Source: Plantago major
Lineage: Eukaryota > Streptophyta > Magnoliopsida > Lamiales > Plantaginaceae
Length of the DNA: 64,000 nt
NCBI GenBank assembly: GCA_026545765.1
Contig: CM048839.1
Location: 17,670,566 to 17,734,565 of the forward strand
Reading direction: 5' to 3'
The notes beneath the pieces are model-generated. The model searched no databases, was not told the origin of the DNA, and saw only the letters and a program-made list of their open reading frames with translations. Positions 23,056 through 35,056 of this stretch are shown here, piece by piece. A program made the translations under genes and the position numbers. How positions within the stretch are numbered: the stretch's first letter is position 1; every line of letters starts with the position of its first letter.

Positions 23056-24370
23056 GGGTAGTTTTGGAAATTCCCAAATTATGGTGTTTCTTCTTTTGGT
23101 TTGTCAATAGTAGTAATGGTTTAGTGTAGGTGGAATGAGTTGAGGTGGATTTTCAATGGTCACCAATTGTAAAAATTATTACTCATGGAAGTTAATTTAT
23201 TTTGCTCTTTCTGAATAATTCTTGAATCCATTCTCTAATATCCTCAAATATTCTCGACTATTACTGGATTGACAACATGCTTCTTAGCAAATAACCTAGA
23301 ATGATCACATACAGTAAAAAATAACATAGTAAATCTACCTTCTAATAATCTATACATGTATAGATCGAAAAACTTATGATTAAATCACTTACTTTAAAAT
23401 TGATCAGGAATTCTAATAGTCCAAAAGAAAATAGAAGAGGGGACATGTATAATAAAACTACGTCATTTCAGTGGTGGAGCATTGGTTAGTGTCCTACAAA
23501 TATCCATGACAGAGTGTTTACTCTAATAACAATTATGCAAGTCGTAACCAATCGTGCTCGTCAATGAAGTATTTCACATGCTTGAGACTTAAATTCCCAA
23601 ATTTGCATATGCTTCGGCCACATGTATTCGTCTTGTCTATTTTGCGTATGACATTTAAAAATAGAGGTGACATAGAAGCACTGGACAGCAATTTATGCAG
23701 CCTCATCAAGGACAAGGTTGAGAAAAATATCATTGTTACTACAAATGGGCATTTAATTTTTCGTGTAATGTGGTGTCCTGAAAGAGGAAGGGGGAAATAC
23801 AACCAATAAACTAACATTGCTTACAATTAATTTTTCCTATAATCTGGTGTATTTGGAGAGTTTTATACTCCTAAATAGCTAGTAGGATGCAAAACCGATG
23901 AATGTGTTACTCATTTCAAGACACTGTGAACTGTTATGCCTTACATGCAGGGGCAGATCCAGTCATCTAAACAACATGCAGCCTGATCAATTACAACGAA
24001 GAAGTAACTAATCAACTAGCTCAGTGGCTCATACGAGTTAGATCGAATCATGAAAAGCCAGATTATGAAGGGTCACTCGATTCAACTTGACTTGCTCTAA
24101 ATTCTTAAATAGTGCGGTGAAGAAAAATATATAGTGTTAAGTCAACATTTAGTACTGCAGATAATATAGGTATTTATAGTTGTTCAAACTTTGTACTTCA
24201 GTTGAGTTGATAAGCACACCATTTGTATACCTTGGTGTTGCAGGTTCAAACACTTAATTAGCTTACTTCCTAAATTTATAAAAGTGATTTAATTATAGAT
24301 AATAGTTTTGAAAAAAAATGTGATTATCATCTTAAGGGATGAATTCAACAATAACAAATTAAATGAATTA
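23056..24370. other. Intergenic spacer with a tRNA-like (SINE-type) segment
   Basis: No gene was recognised. At about 24196-24255 a tRNA-like order appears: TCAGTTGAGTTGATAAGC resembles an RNA polymerase III box A and GGTTCAAAC (24242-24250) resembles box B, with the spacing of a tRNA-derived SINE head. No clear tail or target duplication was found. Confidence 0.4.
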
Positions 24371-24372
24371 TA

Positions 24373-24622
24373 CCCCCTCAATTTCAGAAAAAGTGTTACA
24401 TTTTGACTTTGATCGGTCAACTGTTTTCGAGTTTGACCACAAATTAGTCATAAACGATAATAGTAAATAATTTAATAAAATCATATAATAAAAATTTAAT
24501 TACTAAATTTTCATTATATAATTTTAATAATTTATTTATTAATATCGTTTAAAAATTATTAATTGCAAGCAAAACGATTACGTAATAATAAAATGTAACA
24601 CTTTTTTTTGAAATTGAGGGAG
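24373..24622. mobile_element. MITE family 2 (250 bp), TA target duplication
   Basis: The left end CCCCCTCAATTTCAGAAAAA, continuing GTGTTACATTTT, pairs with the right end AAAATGTAACACTTTTTTTT and GAAATTGAGGGAG. TA lies at both flanks (24371-24372, 24623-24624). The AT-rich interior has no coding capacity. Terminal repeats and TA duplication fit the Stowaway type. Confidence 0.88.
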
Positions 24623-24624
24623 TA

Positions 24625-25503
24625 GTTGTCTAGCTATTTATTTTCCAAATGATAATTAAGTGGTTTCATAACGTAGTTCGAAAAGATAATAAGAAGATGA
24701 AATTGGATCGAGGGAGTACATTGTAAATCTTTTACAAATACGTAGGGGAAATGATACTAATTTTTTTTAAAGATAATAATATTACATATATAGGATAAGT
24801 GACTAAATGATACTAATAATTGTATATTGCATGCATTCGGAAACATATATTGCAAGTTAAACTTCAATTTCCTTAGATTATGTTTTCGAAGCTGCCATTG
24901 ATTAACTAGCTTATCGGTTATTTATGCATAAGGGATCCTTATACTGTTATACATATCTATGAAATTCCAATTTTTTTTTTTAAAAACGGCAAAAGACTTT
25001 CAATAATGAAAACTCAAAGGAGTACAACGAGCATAAAAGATGCTCACTTTCAACAATACAAATAAAAAAAAGCCTTAAAATACAACCTTGCTATTATAAC
25101 CAAAATACTTTATGCGAAGCCAACTTCCAAACATTCAAAAGCCAAGATCAATACCGAGGATAACAACCCAAGATCAACCAAAAAGTACACTGCCTCCAAA
25201 ATGTTCTTGTGGTACTTGTTGTCCTTTCGCATGCACTAACTTTGTACCACACCTCAATAATCCAGCACCAAGAAAAATGTTACCAAAAAACGCCATCTGT
25301 AAATCTTATGCTTACACTCCTACACTTCTATGAAATTAATGCCAATTAAAAGATATAATTATTGAAATAAACTCTTTACCATTTGGAGACCATGGTTTTA
25401 GCACTCATGTCTATACTGTCTTCTTGTAACATTGATATAGGTTTTGGGAAGACTGTTTTGTTTGTGAATGTATAGATGGCGTTACATGTGGAAGTTGTTG
25501 TTA
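24625..25503. other. Intergenic spacer
   Basis: AT-rich spacer with a short Pro/Thr/Cys-rich open frame (25112-25333) that matches nothing I know and has no supporting context. No gene called. Confidence 0.5.
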
Positions 25504-25511
25504 GGGGCAAG

Positions 25512-26336
25512 TAGGGTTGAGCATAAACTGATCCGAACCGAAAAATCGAATCGAATCGAACAAAAAAATAGGTTTTCGGGTCAAATCTAAATAATTCGGG
25601 TCGATTTTCGGTTCAGAAATTCGGTTTTCGGTTCAAAACCGAAAAAAATACCGAACTGAACCGGAATAATAAAGAAAAAGAAAAATTAGTAGTATTTTTG
25701 TTGACTAAGTCCAAGTCTCCCTCCCCATTCCCCAAATCATTTGTTTTAACCCCAAGTCCAAATCCAAATCCACCTCACACAGCTCTCCTCCAAATCCACC
25801 ACTCAGCTCAACATTTTCCATGCTTCTGCTCCAATTCTGCCGGAGCGTCGAGAACGGAGTTGAGAATTTCTTAGCGAGGATGTGGAGCTCGTTGTAAGCC
25901 TTCCATTGAGCTTCTTCTTTCGTTTCAGGTGGAGTGTGTTCTTCTTCTTCTCCATGGTTTCTGGAGAGTTTGTTATCCTCCATTGTTTTCCACTTTTTTG
26001 TGTGTGACTATGGAGCGAGTTCTATAGAAATAGTGGAGCTAGGTTTTTGAATTTGTTGTTCAGATTGAGCTTTCATTTTCGTTTTTCAAGTTTTTTGGAC
26101 TGTTTGGGTGCAAAATTCCAATTCTTTTCCCTTTTTGTGCCAACAAATTTGGCAATACAGCAGCTTGGAGAGTTTGGACAACAGCTTGGTGTTTTGTATT
26201 TTTTTTTTAAATGTAATTCGGTTCTGGCCCGAACCGAACCTATTTCGATCCAGCTAAAACAACAAATTCGATTTTTAGTTTTTTCGGTTTCGATCAGGTT
26301 CGGTTTGGTTCGGTTCTAAACCGATGCTCAGACCTA
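25512..26336. mobile_element. hAT-like nonautonomous element (825 bp) carrying a gene fragment
   Basis: Left end TAGGGTTGAGCATAAAC and reverse complement of the right end TAGGTCTGAGCATCGGT form terminal inverted repeats (11 of the first 13 bases match). The flanks GGGGCAAG (25504-25511) and GAGGCAAG (26337-26344) are an 8-bp target duplication with one mismatch, the size typical of hAT. Subterminal regions are dense in TTCGGTT/AACCGAA words, as in many hAT elements. The interior contains a non-repetitive reading frame on the minus strand, listed separately. Confidence 0.87.
25705..25983 (-). pseudogene. Possible captured host gene fragment inside the hAT-like element
   Basis: A 92-residue frame starting at 25983, beginning MEDNKLSRNHGEEEEHTPPE, with a segment EAQWKAYNELHILAKKFSTP and an acidic Leu/Asp alternation (VDLDLDLGLK). 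Its composition is that of real coding sequence rather than of the surrounding TTCGGTT repeats. I do not recognise the protein. It lies fully inside the element's terminal repeats, as captured fragments do in Pack-type elements. It could also be a chance frame; a search for an intact parent gene would decide. Confidence 0.4.
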
Positions 26337-26344
26337 GAGGCAAG

Positions 26345-27573
26345 TATCATAGAAACTTAATTTTACTAAACAATAGGACAATCATATTACAATGTCAATT
26401 AGTATAGAAAAGTAGAGGGTGTCACATATTTGTATTGAGAGGGATATGATTTTACTCATTGCATTTGTGTGGAGGTTTATCAATAATAATTTTTGTCGAT
26501 TTCAAAAGGGGAAAAAAAAAATAGTTATCAACCTAGCTACCACATAAATGTTGCAAGCCAAATCAATCTACTAAATCTAATGTCGTACAAATTAAAATAT
26601 AAGAAACAAACATAAATTCTAAAGAATGCCTCGTCTCTTGCTAGTTGATAATTTTTTTTTGAATAAGTTAATTATATTACAAGAGTTCAAATTGTCACTA
26701 CTTCTTGTATTTCGTCTCAACCACCTTATAGCTCCTTGTCTCAACCACCTTATAACTCCTTGCTAGTTGAGAATTAATATGTGGCGTTGGAGAAGTCATC
26801 GTTAGGGAGTTATAATGCATGTGATGATCTTCATCATCTCTACAAGAAACCTGGCCCCTTTTGGGGCTTATTACTATATATATAGATAAGTTTATTTGTT
26901 TGCTTATACTGTATGAATAAAAGGGAGGTTGAAATATAATTAGTAATAGGGTATGTGGGATCATATATATATTATTATTGACGTTCCAATTAACTCTTGT
27001 TGCCGGTTGGTGCCATATAATCCAAATAATTATCGGCCATGCATTCGTGTATCCATCGAATGTAATGTTTCACAAGCACTTCACGTGGATCACATACAAC
27101 CTCTAGACGAAATAACACTTTCATATTAAGCATATACACTTGTATCAAAACTTACAAATAGATATACATACTAGATATTGATTAATGTGTGGCTCATAGA
27201 TTATTCATCATTAATGATCCGGGTCCTTACATTCATGACAAACTTAATCCTCAATACTTCAATTCAAATTCATAATCCACCTACTCATTAGCTTTTGAAA
27301 CCCCTCAATTAATTGTGCCACCTATAGCTATGAAACTAAGCATGAATGTTTAATGCTTCCCATTATATGTTAGAGTTAGATTTATGAAGGATTGACATTT
27401 ATAAATCACAATTTTAACTTTGATGAAGTGTATTAGCAAGTTGTAATTATTGTGGATAATAAATAAGCAATATTTTTTTGAATGTTTTGCATTCTTTTTT
27501 TTCAAAATATATAAATTGATTCCTTTTTTAGGGAAGCCCCAACATTAGGAGTTACAATAGAAATGTCATATTG
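26345..27573. other. Intergenic spacer
   Basis: No gene seen. A short direct duplication of about 26 bp (TCTCAACCACCTTATA.. ending CTCCTTG) occurs at 26715-26762. The rest is ordinary AT-rich sequence. Confidence 0.5.
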
Positions 27574-27578
27574 GAAAT

Positions 27579-27914
27579 TGTTAGAATATCTCACATCACT
27601 TGTTAGTAGATCATCCAAGTAACATATAAGGTGGATAACATTCACCCATTAATAAGACCTTTTAAGGGGATGATGACCAACTTAATATGGTATCGAGCGG
27701 TAGAGTTGTTGATGGGTCACGTGGATGATAATTAGAACATCCAAAGAGGCTATTATGATTCCACGTGTAGAGCCGACTAGTTGTGGCCTATCCGTGAGAG
27801 GGCGTGTTAGAATATTCCACACCATTTGTTAATAGTTCATCCAAATAACATATAAGGTGGATAACCTTATCCTCTTAATGAGACAATTTAAAGGGATGAT
27901 GACCCAACTTAATA
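27579..27914 (+). mobile_element. Complete TRIM (terminal-repeat retrotransposon in miniature), 336 bp
   Basis: Two direct repeats, 27579-27687 (109 bp) and 27805-27914 (110 bp), both start TGTTAGAATAT and end AACTTAATA. Immediately after the first lies TGGTATCGAGC, close to the primer-binding site TGGTATCAGAGC for initiator methionine tRNA with one base missing. Before the second is a short purine run, GTGAGAGGGCG. GAAAT flanks the whole unit on both sides (27574-27578 and 27915-27919), a perfect 5-bp target duplication. The internal domain is only about 117 bp and codes for nothing. The ends are TG..TA rather than TG..CA. Confidence 0.9.
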
Positions 27915-27919
27915 GAAAT

Positions 27920-29694
27920 GGTGATTAATTTGTAAGTAGGTCGAACCGGCTTGTTTTAGTTAAGCAGGAGATATATTTGGGATTCTCAAAACGTGGAGGT
28001 AGGGAAAAGGTATTTATTTGAGCAGTATGGTATAAACACGCACCAAACTTCTTGTAGCATGCGTTCAAATGGTGAACCAAATCTAAGCAAAAATCATGTT
28101 GTCCTTCGAACTTGTAAACTAGAATTCTTCCATGGCATTCTTACAAAACAAGTAACAATGGATGAAATAATGAATGATAGATCGATCGACATGGACACGG
28201 TAGTACAAGTAAGGCTACATTCTTCGTCTCTATTCATTCGATTCGATTCAATTTCTTTAGTTATATTTTATACTATAATTCAGTTCAGTTCAGTTCAGTT
28301 CAGACGAAGAGAACAGAGACTAAGAGTCGCAATCTATGTGCTGGAAATTGAGAACAGTGGTATCAGATGAAATCTGAATTAAATGGTGTCACTTGTCATT
28401 ATGCTAGCATTATTTTCCGGTGGTCAATTGCAAGCGCAGAAATAGGCGACGACTAATCTGGCCAATTGCAACTTCCAATTGCCTTCATAAATGAGACAGA
28501 TAGATAGATGCTCATATAATTAACCAGTCGTGTGCATTGCATATATGTTCGCAACCTTCCTTAATATTTAATGTAATGTAATGTCGGAATTAACTACATT
28601 TACTCAATCGAATAGACAGCTCTATTCACCACACGTGCAACCACTAATGCTTGATGCTTCCATGCTACTGCGACTTATTGTCCTCTTATGTTAAAGTTAA
28701 TCGTAATCAACTATTGGATTGGACCATCTTTTCTACTTGCCCAATTTTATCTAGTTCCGCATGTGATCGGTTAAATGTCAATACAACATTTTAAGCCATA
28801 GCCACAAGAATTGGATTGCAAATTGAAAATGACAGAGATTTGATTAACAATCCGATTCTATTAATTTATGCAATCCGCAGGTTCAGAGCTGATCTTTATG
28901 CACTATAATTTAATTCCTGACATCGATCACATAGGCCTAAGCCATGTAACATATAGTAGTTGTTTTGTTTAAAGGATATCAAGCCAACAACAATGCATAC
29001 TTTCTTTTTTGTGTAGAAAGGGAGTTCATCCATGTCTTGCCCTTAATTACATCTTAAATATTCATTTTACGAATTTGTATCACCTAGCTAGAGTACTTTG
29101 GAACTTTTACCGTTCCAAAATTTTATAACTAACAAAAACATCGTCATGTACAAAGTGGTTATGTAGTATTTAGTCATGTCTAAAAGCATTCTAGTGGACA
29201 AGTATACTTGAAGTTAAAATCCATATCAAGTAGTGTGGATATTTATCGAATTTCACTATCTTATTCACTTAATTAAAATAACTCTACTTTATATACTGTA
29301 GTTGGTAATATGAATTTGAAGTGTTCCTCAACGATCTTGACCGAAATATATGGTTCCTATTAAATTGACTTTAATCTAATAACAACAGAATACTTGGGCA
29401 ATCCACCTAATACAGTTAAGAAGGTCGACTATCATCATGTGAAGGATAGGAAGCTTAAACGTACGGGATAGCTAGGGCATACAATTATATTCGATCGATC
29501 TTCAGGAAATTGAATTAAAAATATAGCGTTATTTAACTGAACAGCCCCTGGACAATGTCATTTTTTCGGGAAAAAACCCTGCTAATTCGACACGTCGTTA
29601 ACTTTTTTACTTTCTTACACCATTGTTAAGTTTTTCCACATGCATAATCCTTTAACCGTTACCAAAAAAATTGAAAAAAGTCAACCAATTTTAA
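27920..29694. other. Intergenic spacer with one small MITE
   Basis: Apart from the MITE at 28213-28320 nothing was recognised. The open frame across 27993-28370 includes the MITE and is not a gene. Confidence 0.5.
28213..28320. mobile_element. Tiny Tourist-like MITE (108 bp) with GATTC and CAGTT microsatellite interior
   Basis: GGCTACATTCTTCGTCTCTA at the left pairs with the reverse complement of the right end, GTCTCTGTTCTCTTCGTCTG. TAA flanks both ends (28210-28212, 28321-28323), the 3-bp duplication of PIF/Harbinger (Tourist) elements. The interior carries short runs of ATTCG and of TTCAG. Relatives lie at 31824-31933 and, partly, at 39170-39230 and 40945-41034. Confidence 0.82.
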
Positions 29695-29696
29695 TA

Positions 29697-29957
29697 CTCT
29701 CTCAGTTTCACTAAAATTGAAACAATTGTATTGAACACAATTTTTAAGAAAAATATATAAAAGTATGTGGTCCCCAAAAATATGTGGTGGAGAATGAGTA
29801 TGAGATATTAATTGAGTGAAAAATTACATGTGGACCCGAAAATGTGTGGTTAGAAATGAGTTTTATTATAATACTAATTTTCATGAAATGAAATGTAATA
29901 CTTTTAGTGAAACACCCAAAACAGAAAATTGTAACATTTTTAATGAAATGAATAAAG
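29697..29957. mobile_element. MITE family 1, copy B (261 bp), TA target duplication
   Basis: The left end CTCTCTCAGTTTCACTAAAA and the right end, reading TTTTTAATGAAATGAATAAAG, are imperfect inverted repeats. TA lies on both sides (29695-29696, 29958-29959). The interior matches copy A at 22054-22312 over its whole length with scattered differences. Confidence 0.88.
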
Positions 29958-29959
29958 TA

Positions 29960-31820
29960 TTATAAAACGACAATCCAACTCGATCAACAAAATAAACTCA
30001 ACCGCCTCTATTCAGGGTACGTACTTTGCAAAAGTCCATGCAATCATATGCATTCAAATAAAGAGAGCCATGATCATATTTAGACTCGGTTGATTCAGTG
30101 GGTTGGGAACTGTAATCGATTAAAATGTCTAAATTAGGGTTCTAAGTAAGTTGGGAGAAATGTTGTGTGCAGCTATTAAGAGGTTTGGAACATTGCATTT
30201 GCCCGTATCATTTGAATGATCTATGTGAGAATTATTATTTTTTTTAATTAATTAGGATTATAAATGTATGATAGAGATATGAGTGGCATTTTCCGAGTTA
30301 CAAGAAGTTTTTTTTTTGAAAAAATAATTTTTCGTTCAAAAAATCGAACTAACAGCGACTGGCCATTTTTAATGGCAGGGGGTGCCAAGGGGTCGGAAAT
30401 AAGAAAAAAACCGTTGCCTGCACAAAACGCAACGATGCCATTATCTAGGGGGTTTTATGTAAATAACCCTAAAAATTAATATATGCATGACATATAATAT
30501 GAAGATATAAGCAATCTTGTTGTTTGAATATATATAAAGTTAATCTCTGTCCGAAATGTAATTGTCCGACATGAGTTGAGGGCAAGCTATACGTGACAAA
30601 CTAGCTATCCTAGCCTGGATAAAATTAAGATTAGTCGCCTAAAACTATAACATCACACCTAACAATGCTGGCCTTCTCAAGATTCTCCCATACCATACCC
30701 ATATTACCCAACTCAGCTTAATTTTAATCATACTACAATATTAATCATTAGCAAGCACAATTGTATTGCCATTTACAAAATCGATCCTAAACGACGGACA
30801 CTTCAATTTTATAATTTTTAGTAATTAATTCTTACCTGCATTGATGTGTAGGGTAATTGGTTGAACGATGGTAATACTATGTTTTATCTAACGTGCACAT
30901 GTTGTAATTACTCATAATGTTTTAAAAAAAGTATTACTATTATTTTACCATGTGTATTATAATACACTCAAACATCACGAGGCACTACACCATGTGGCAT
31001 GGTAGAGGAAGAGGAAACCGTGATTATACCCTAAGCCTATTGCCTATTGCGTGAGCATGAATTTTTACGCAATGCACACTTAGAAGGGCAGTACCGACTC
31101 TTTACGAATTTGATTTCCATTTTGAAAACGTAAAGTAGTGTGTATATAGTTGCGACCGTGCTTGTTAATCGGACATTAGATGCGATGTTGAATAAATCTT
31201 CTAAGTCCAAATGGTTCTAATCCTCAAGATATAGTGGTGGTGAGGAGAACTTGAGTAGGGGTAGACCATTAATTTTTTTGTATGTTTGCCTTAGACAAAT
31301 TAATCGGGTTTAAATTTTATGTAACAAATAGGATGGTCAAGTCCAGGCTCAGTCCTTTTAATTTTAAGAGACTAATATTGCAAGTAGTTGGTTATCTTAA
31401 TGGAGTAAATGCTCTTCTATATTCATAGGCTAACTTTGAGGGGATTGACAAGACTCCGGTTGAACAAAAAGCTTGTCGATCCAATAATATCCTTGCACGT
31501 TTGGTCGGACTAGAGCGGCACGTTTAGTTCACACATATAACTTGCTTACGTCAAATAGGGACCGTCGTTTAAGGTCTTGGCGGAATTTCTCAAAGTCGGA
31601 TGCCCCAAGGCCATTCCTCCTTTACCAGTAGTAAAGTATATTTGCATACGTTTGTTTCTTGTAGTTGAGGTCGGACCTCATGGGGTCGGATCCATGAGGT
31701 TATACCTTTCCTTGGTAGGGGAGGCTCCTTTAGTCTTTAGTATGTTCATCTTTTGGCTCCGAAGTCAAACCAGTAGGGTCGAACCACTTTAGGTTTTTTT
31801 GGTGACGGGCATCTTTTGAC
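29960..31820. other. Intergenic; unidentified GC-richer stretch
   Basis: No gene was recognised. 31400-31800 is less AT-rich than its surroundings and contains the inverted pair CCTCATGGGGTCGGATCCATGAGG broken at the centre (about 31676-31699; each arm under 12 bases). It may be old retrotransposon sequence, but no domain can be read from it. Confidence 0.4.
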
Positions 31821-31823
31821 TTA

Positions 31824-31933
31824 AAGTTCTCTTCTTGAAAATTCGATTCGATTCGATTCGATTCTTGGTTATATTTTATACTACAATTCAATTCAGTTCA
31901 GTTCAGTAAATTTCAGTTGAAGAGAACAGAGCC
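31824..31933. mobile_element. Tourist-like MITE, second copy (110 bp) with (GATTC)n
   Basis: The right end reads GAAGAGAACAGAGCC, the inverse of the family terminus GGCTCTGTTCTCTTC, and is followed by TTA (31934-31936). The left end AAGTTCTCTTCTTG is a worn version preceded by TTA (31821-31823). The interior has four GATTC units and runs of TTCAG, as in the copy at 28213. Confidence 0.75.
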
Positions 31934-33212
31934 TTACTCTTCCTTGAACGTAGGATATTTGGCACGGCTGGCTATATAATCAGACTTATTTCCAAATTTC
32001 AATAGATGATGTTCAATGTCTTTTATGATATTAATTTATTAGGGAAAACACCAACAATATTACTTTGATCTAATTCACTACAAGAAAGCCTTTTTCTAGC
32101 CTCGGAAAGCTAGCGACGGATTCTATCCCGTCGCTAGCTAGCGACGAATCGCTAGCTCTAGCGACAGATAACATCCGTCGCTAGATCTAACGATGGATAA
32201 GCATTTCCGTCGTTAGATTTAACGACGGATAGGCTTATCCGTCGTTATGTAATGACGGATAAGCCTATCCGTCGTTAAATCTAACGACGGAAATGCTTAT
32301 CCGTCGTTATATTAGTTGACTAGAATTTTTTTTTAAAAAAAATAACGGAAAACTGCAACTCTAGCGACGGATAGACTATCCGTCGCTATTAGCGACGGAT
32401 AGGCGACGGATAGTCTATCCGTCGCTAGAGTTCTGAGTTATTACGGAAGCGAATGCTTCCTCCCCATTTTTTCTTCTTCCTTTCTTCTCCCCATTTCGGC
32501 CAAAGCCATTCCGGTCCAAATCTCAACCATTTTGTTCATTCTTCGTGTCCATTCGAAGCTCGTGAATCAAGGAGGTCAATTTTGCCGTCAATCTCAAATT
32601 CCATCCGCTCATTTCTCCGGATTCGAAGGTAAACCCTAATTTTTTATATTTGGGGATTTTGTTACTTTGGACTAATTTGAGCAATTGAATGTAAATGGAG
32701 AGTATATAGTACTTAGTTTAGAGGTAATTAGGTAATGTTTTACCTTTGAGATGTGCAATTGATATATATTGATTGTGAATTTGAATTTTTAGTATAATGT
32801 TAGTATGTTTGTAAGTATGGTGGGCTTTTAATTAATTTGATATTAGTGTATATTTAGTAAAATTATGAAGATTTAGTACCTCGTTTTGAAACCCTAACTT
32901 TTTGACATATTTGGAAAATTTAGTTAATTTAGACTAATTTAATATGTTTACTATCTAGTTAATTAACTTTGAGATGTGCAATTGTTTGAATTATTAATTA
33001 GTATAATGTTAAGTATGTCGTATTTTTTATTTAAGTATGTTAATTAAGATTTGCAATTGTTTCATTTGATAAATTTATACATGTACTAGATTATAAATTA
33101 TGAGAATTTAATTAATTAAGTGTGTTGATATAATTTGGTGATTACATTCGTAAAATGCATGTAATTTATAATTTATAAATTCGTATTAAAGGGTTGGAAT
33201 GCTTTATTTGTA

Positions 33213-33640
33213 ATGGAAATTTTGGTAAGAGACAAAAACTTTATAACATGCAAGAAATGGGGAAATGGGAATCGAGTTGAAAAAATACGATCTAATCAAT
33301 TCAAACGTGTCAGGTTATATAATCATCCAATGAACACCGATCGTTCATGGATGTACCAAAGGATAGTTTATAGCAGAGTTTTACCTAGTTTTGTGGAAGG
33401 GGTTGATGCCTTCGTTACATTTGCACTGACACAGACTAATTGTTTGAGTGGGGGATGATGAAGTGCCCTTGCACCCAGTATAAATGTAGAAATAAGCAAT
33501 TTTTACCTCCGAAGCAAAGGTGGAACACTTGAAACGTAAGGGTTTGTATGAGTATGACGTATGGACTTCTCATGGTGAGACATCTGGCCGTTTATGGATT
33601 ATGAGAATTTGGGGAAGCGTAAAAGCGAGAAGCTGTGATG
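33213..33640 (+). pseudogene. CACTA gene remnant: transposase-associated domain
   Basis: The frame 33213-33458 contains TDRSWMYQR and PSFVEGVDAFVTFALTQ, the conserved start of the Transpos_assoc domain found in front of TNP2-type CACTA transposases. After a stop, the zinc-binding continuation MKCPCTQYKC can be read in another frame near 33458-33490 and a degraded W..HGE segment near 33568. So the domain is split by at least one frameshift. No transposase catalytic core follows. Confidence 0.72.
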
Positions 33641-33830
33641 GGAAGTACTCAAAATACTTCTACATCTGATGCTAATAATGATCATGAACGGGTTGAGCAA
33701 ATGGTATATGATATTGCGGGTCCAGAGTTCATGGACACCAGGGAGCCAGTAACCGAGGGGGATGCGGAGGAGCCTCCGAATCCTGAGGATCAGGTCTTCT
33801 TCGAGGGGATGCGGAGGAGCCTCGGAATCC

Positions 33831-34003
33831 TGTGGTATGTTAGCCACTTACTTGGGTGATATGTTAGTCACCATTGTGTTAGTAAATTCTAGGACAATTT
33901 GTGTGGTATGTTAGCCACTTACTTGGGTGATATGTTAGTCACCATTGTGTTAGTAAATTCTAGGACAATTTGTGTGGTATGTTAGCCACTTGGGTGAAAT
34001 GCA
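33831..34003. repeat. 71-bp tandem repeat inside the CACTA element
   Basis: Two full units and a shortened third, each beginning TGTGGTATGTTAGCCACTT and containing ATGTTAGTCACCATTGTG; the spacing between successive units is 71 bp. The two full units are almost identical, so the duplication is recent. Confidence 0.9.
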
Positions 34004-34106
34004 CCATTGTTTATCTTGAAATTGTGACCTTGGGGCATTAATTTTTACTTTGAATGGAATTGGAATGTAGAAAAAATACTACATTGCGACTGGCCTTATT
34101 CCCCAG

Positions 34107-35056
34107 ATGTGGCCTGTTTTCGAGAGTTTGGGCTCTGACCTGTATAGGCATATGGTGGCTGACATGAAAAAATACCGAGACAAAGGAAAGCCGCCACAGT
34201 ATAGTCATATTGGGGACGAAGAGTGGGCTATGTGGCATGAGTATTGGAGACTTAATCACGTCGAGGATCAGTCCTACAAGAACAAAGCCAAATGGTCGAG
34301 CCGCGAGATGGTAAGGGCTCTGCCAGGCATCACTTCGGGTCACGAGCTATTGTCACTGATCGCCAGATGTCGGTAAGTATATATATGTGTGTTCTAATTA
34401 CAACATGATTTGTACACATGTGTATTGCTTTCATTTATACCAATTTACCACTTGTTTGCATTCCTAGCAACTTACTAACTACTTGTTGCAATATATAATG
34501 TTCTTTAGCTGAACCTGAACCAACCCAAGACTTGCCTAGAGCAAATGAAGATGGGGAAGTTCAAGAACGGCGTTTGGGTGGACCAGAAGTCCGAGCTTAT
34601 TGCGGTATGTGTATTTGCTAATTAAGTGTTACAGTTGTATATGCATGTGTATTATAAATTAAATATGAACTTGTAGCTCATTTCGTATACACTTGACTAT
34701 TACAGAGTGAGGTGGAGCGGATCATCAGGGGAGGCTTTCGAGGTGAGGAGTTGTCCGTGGAAGAACAAGACCGGATCTTTGTACAGGTCAACCCACCCGA
34801 CAACAAGGGTCGGGTTTATGGTCTTGGTAGTTATGGCGAGACACTGACGCAGAGCTTCTCCGTGTCCCAACAGCAATCTCAGGGACATGGTGGTGTTTAC
34901 ACACAGGGGCAGGTCGAGTAGATGGTGAATGAAGCAGTGACTCCTCTCCAGACTGAGATTGGAAATCTCAGGGATGAGCAGGCTCGTATTAATCAGAGGA
35001 TGGAAGAGCTCTGCCGCTTGTATATGAGCCAGAATACCCCCGGCCCCTCGTCTTAG
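34107..35056 (+). pseudogene. CACTA ORF remnant with Transposase_24-like (Ptta/En/Spm) segments
   Basis: Exons 34107-34371, about 34510-34603 and about 34706-34920 can be joined at GT..AG borders. They read YWRLNHVEDQSYKNKAKW, KNGVWVDQKSELIA and VNPPDNKGRVYGLGSYGETL, the order of blocks in plant Ptta/En/Spm Transposase_24 proteins. An in-frame TAG at 34918-34920 interrupts the end; the coding sense then continues to TAG at 35054-35056 with a coiled-coil-like tail (TPLQTEIGNLRDEQ..). I infer a decayed DNA-binding accessory protein of the element. Confidence 0.7.
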
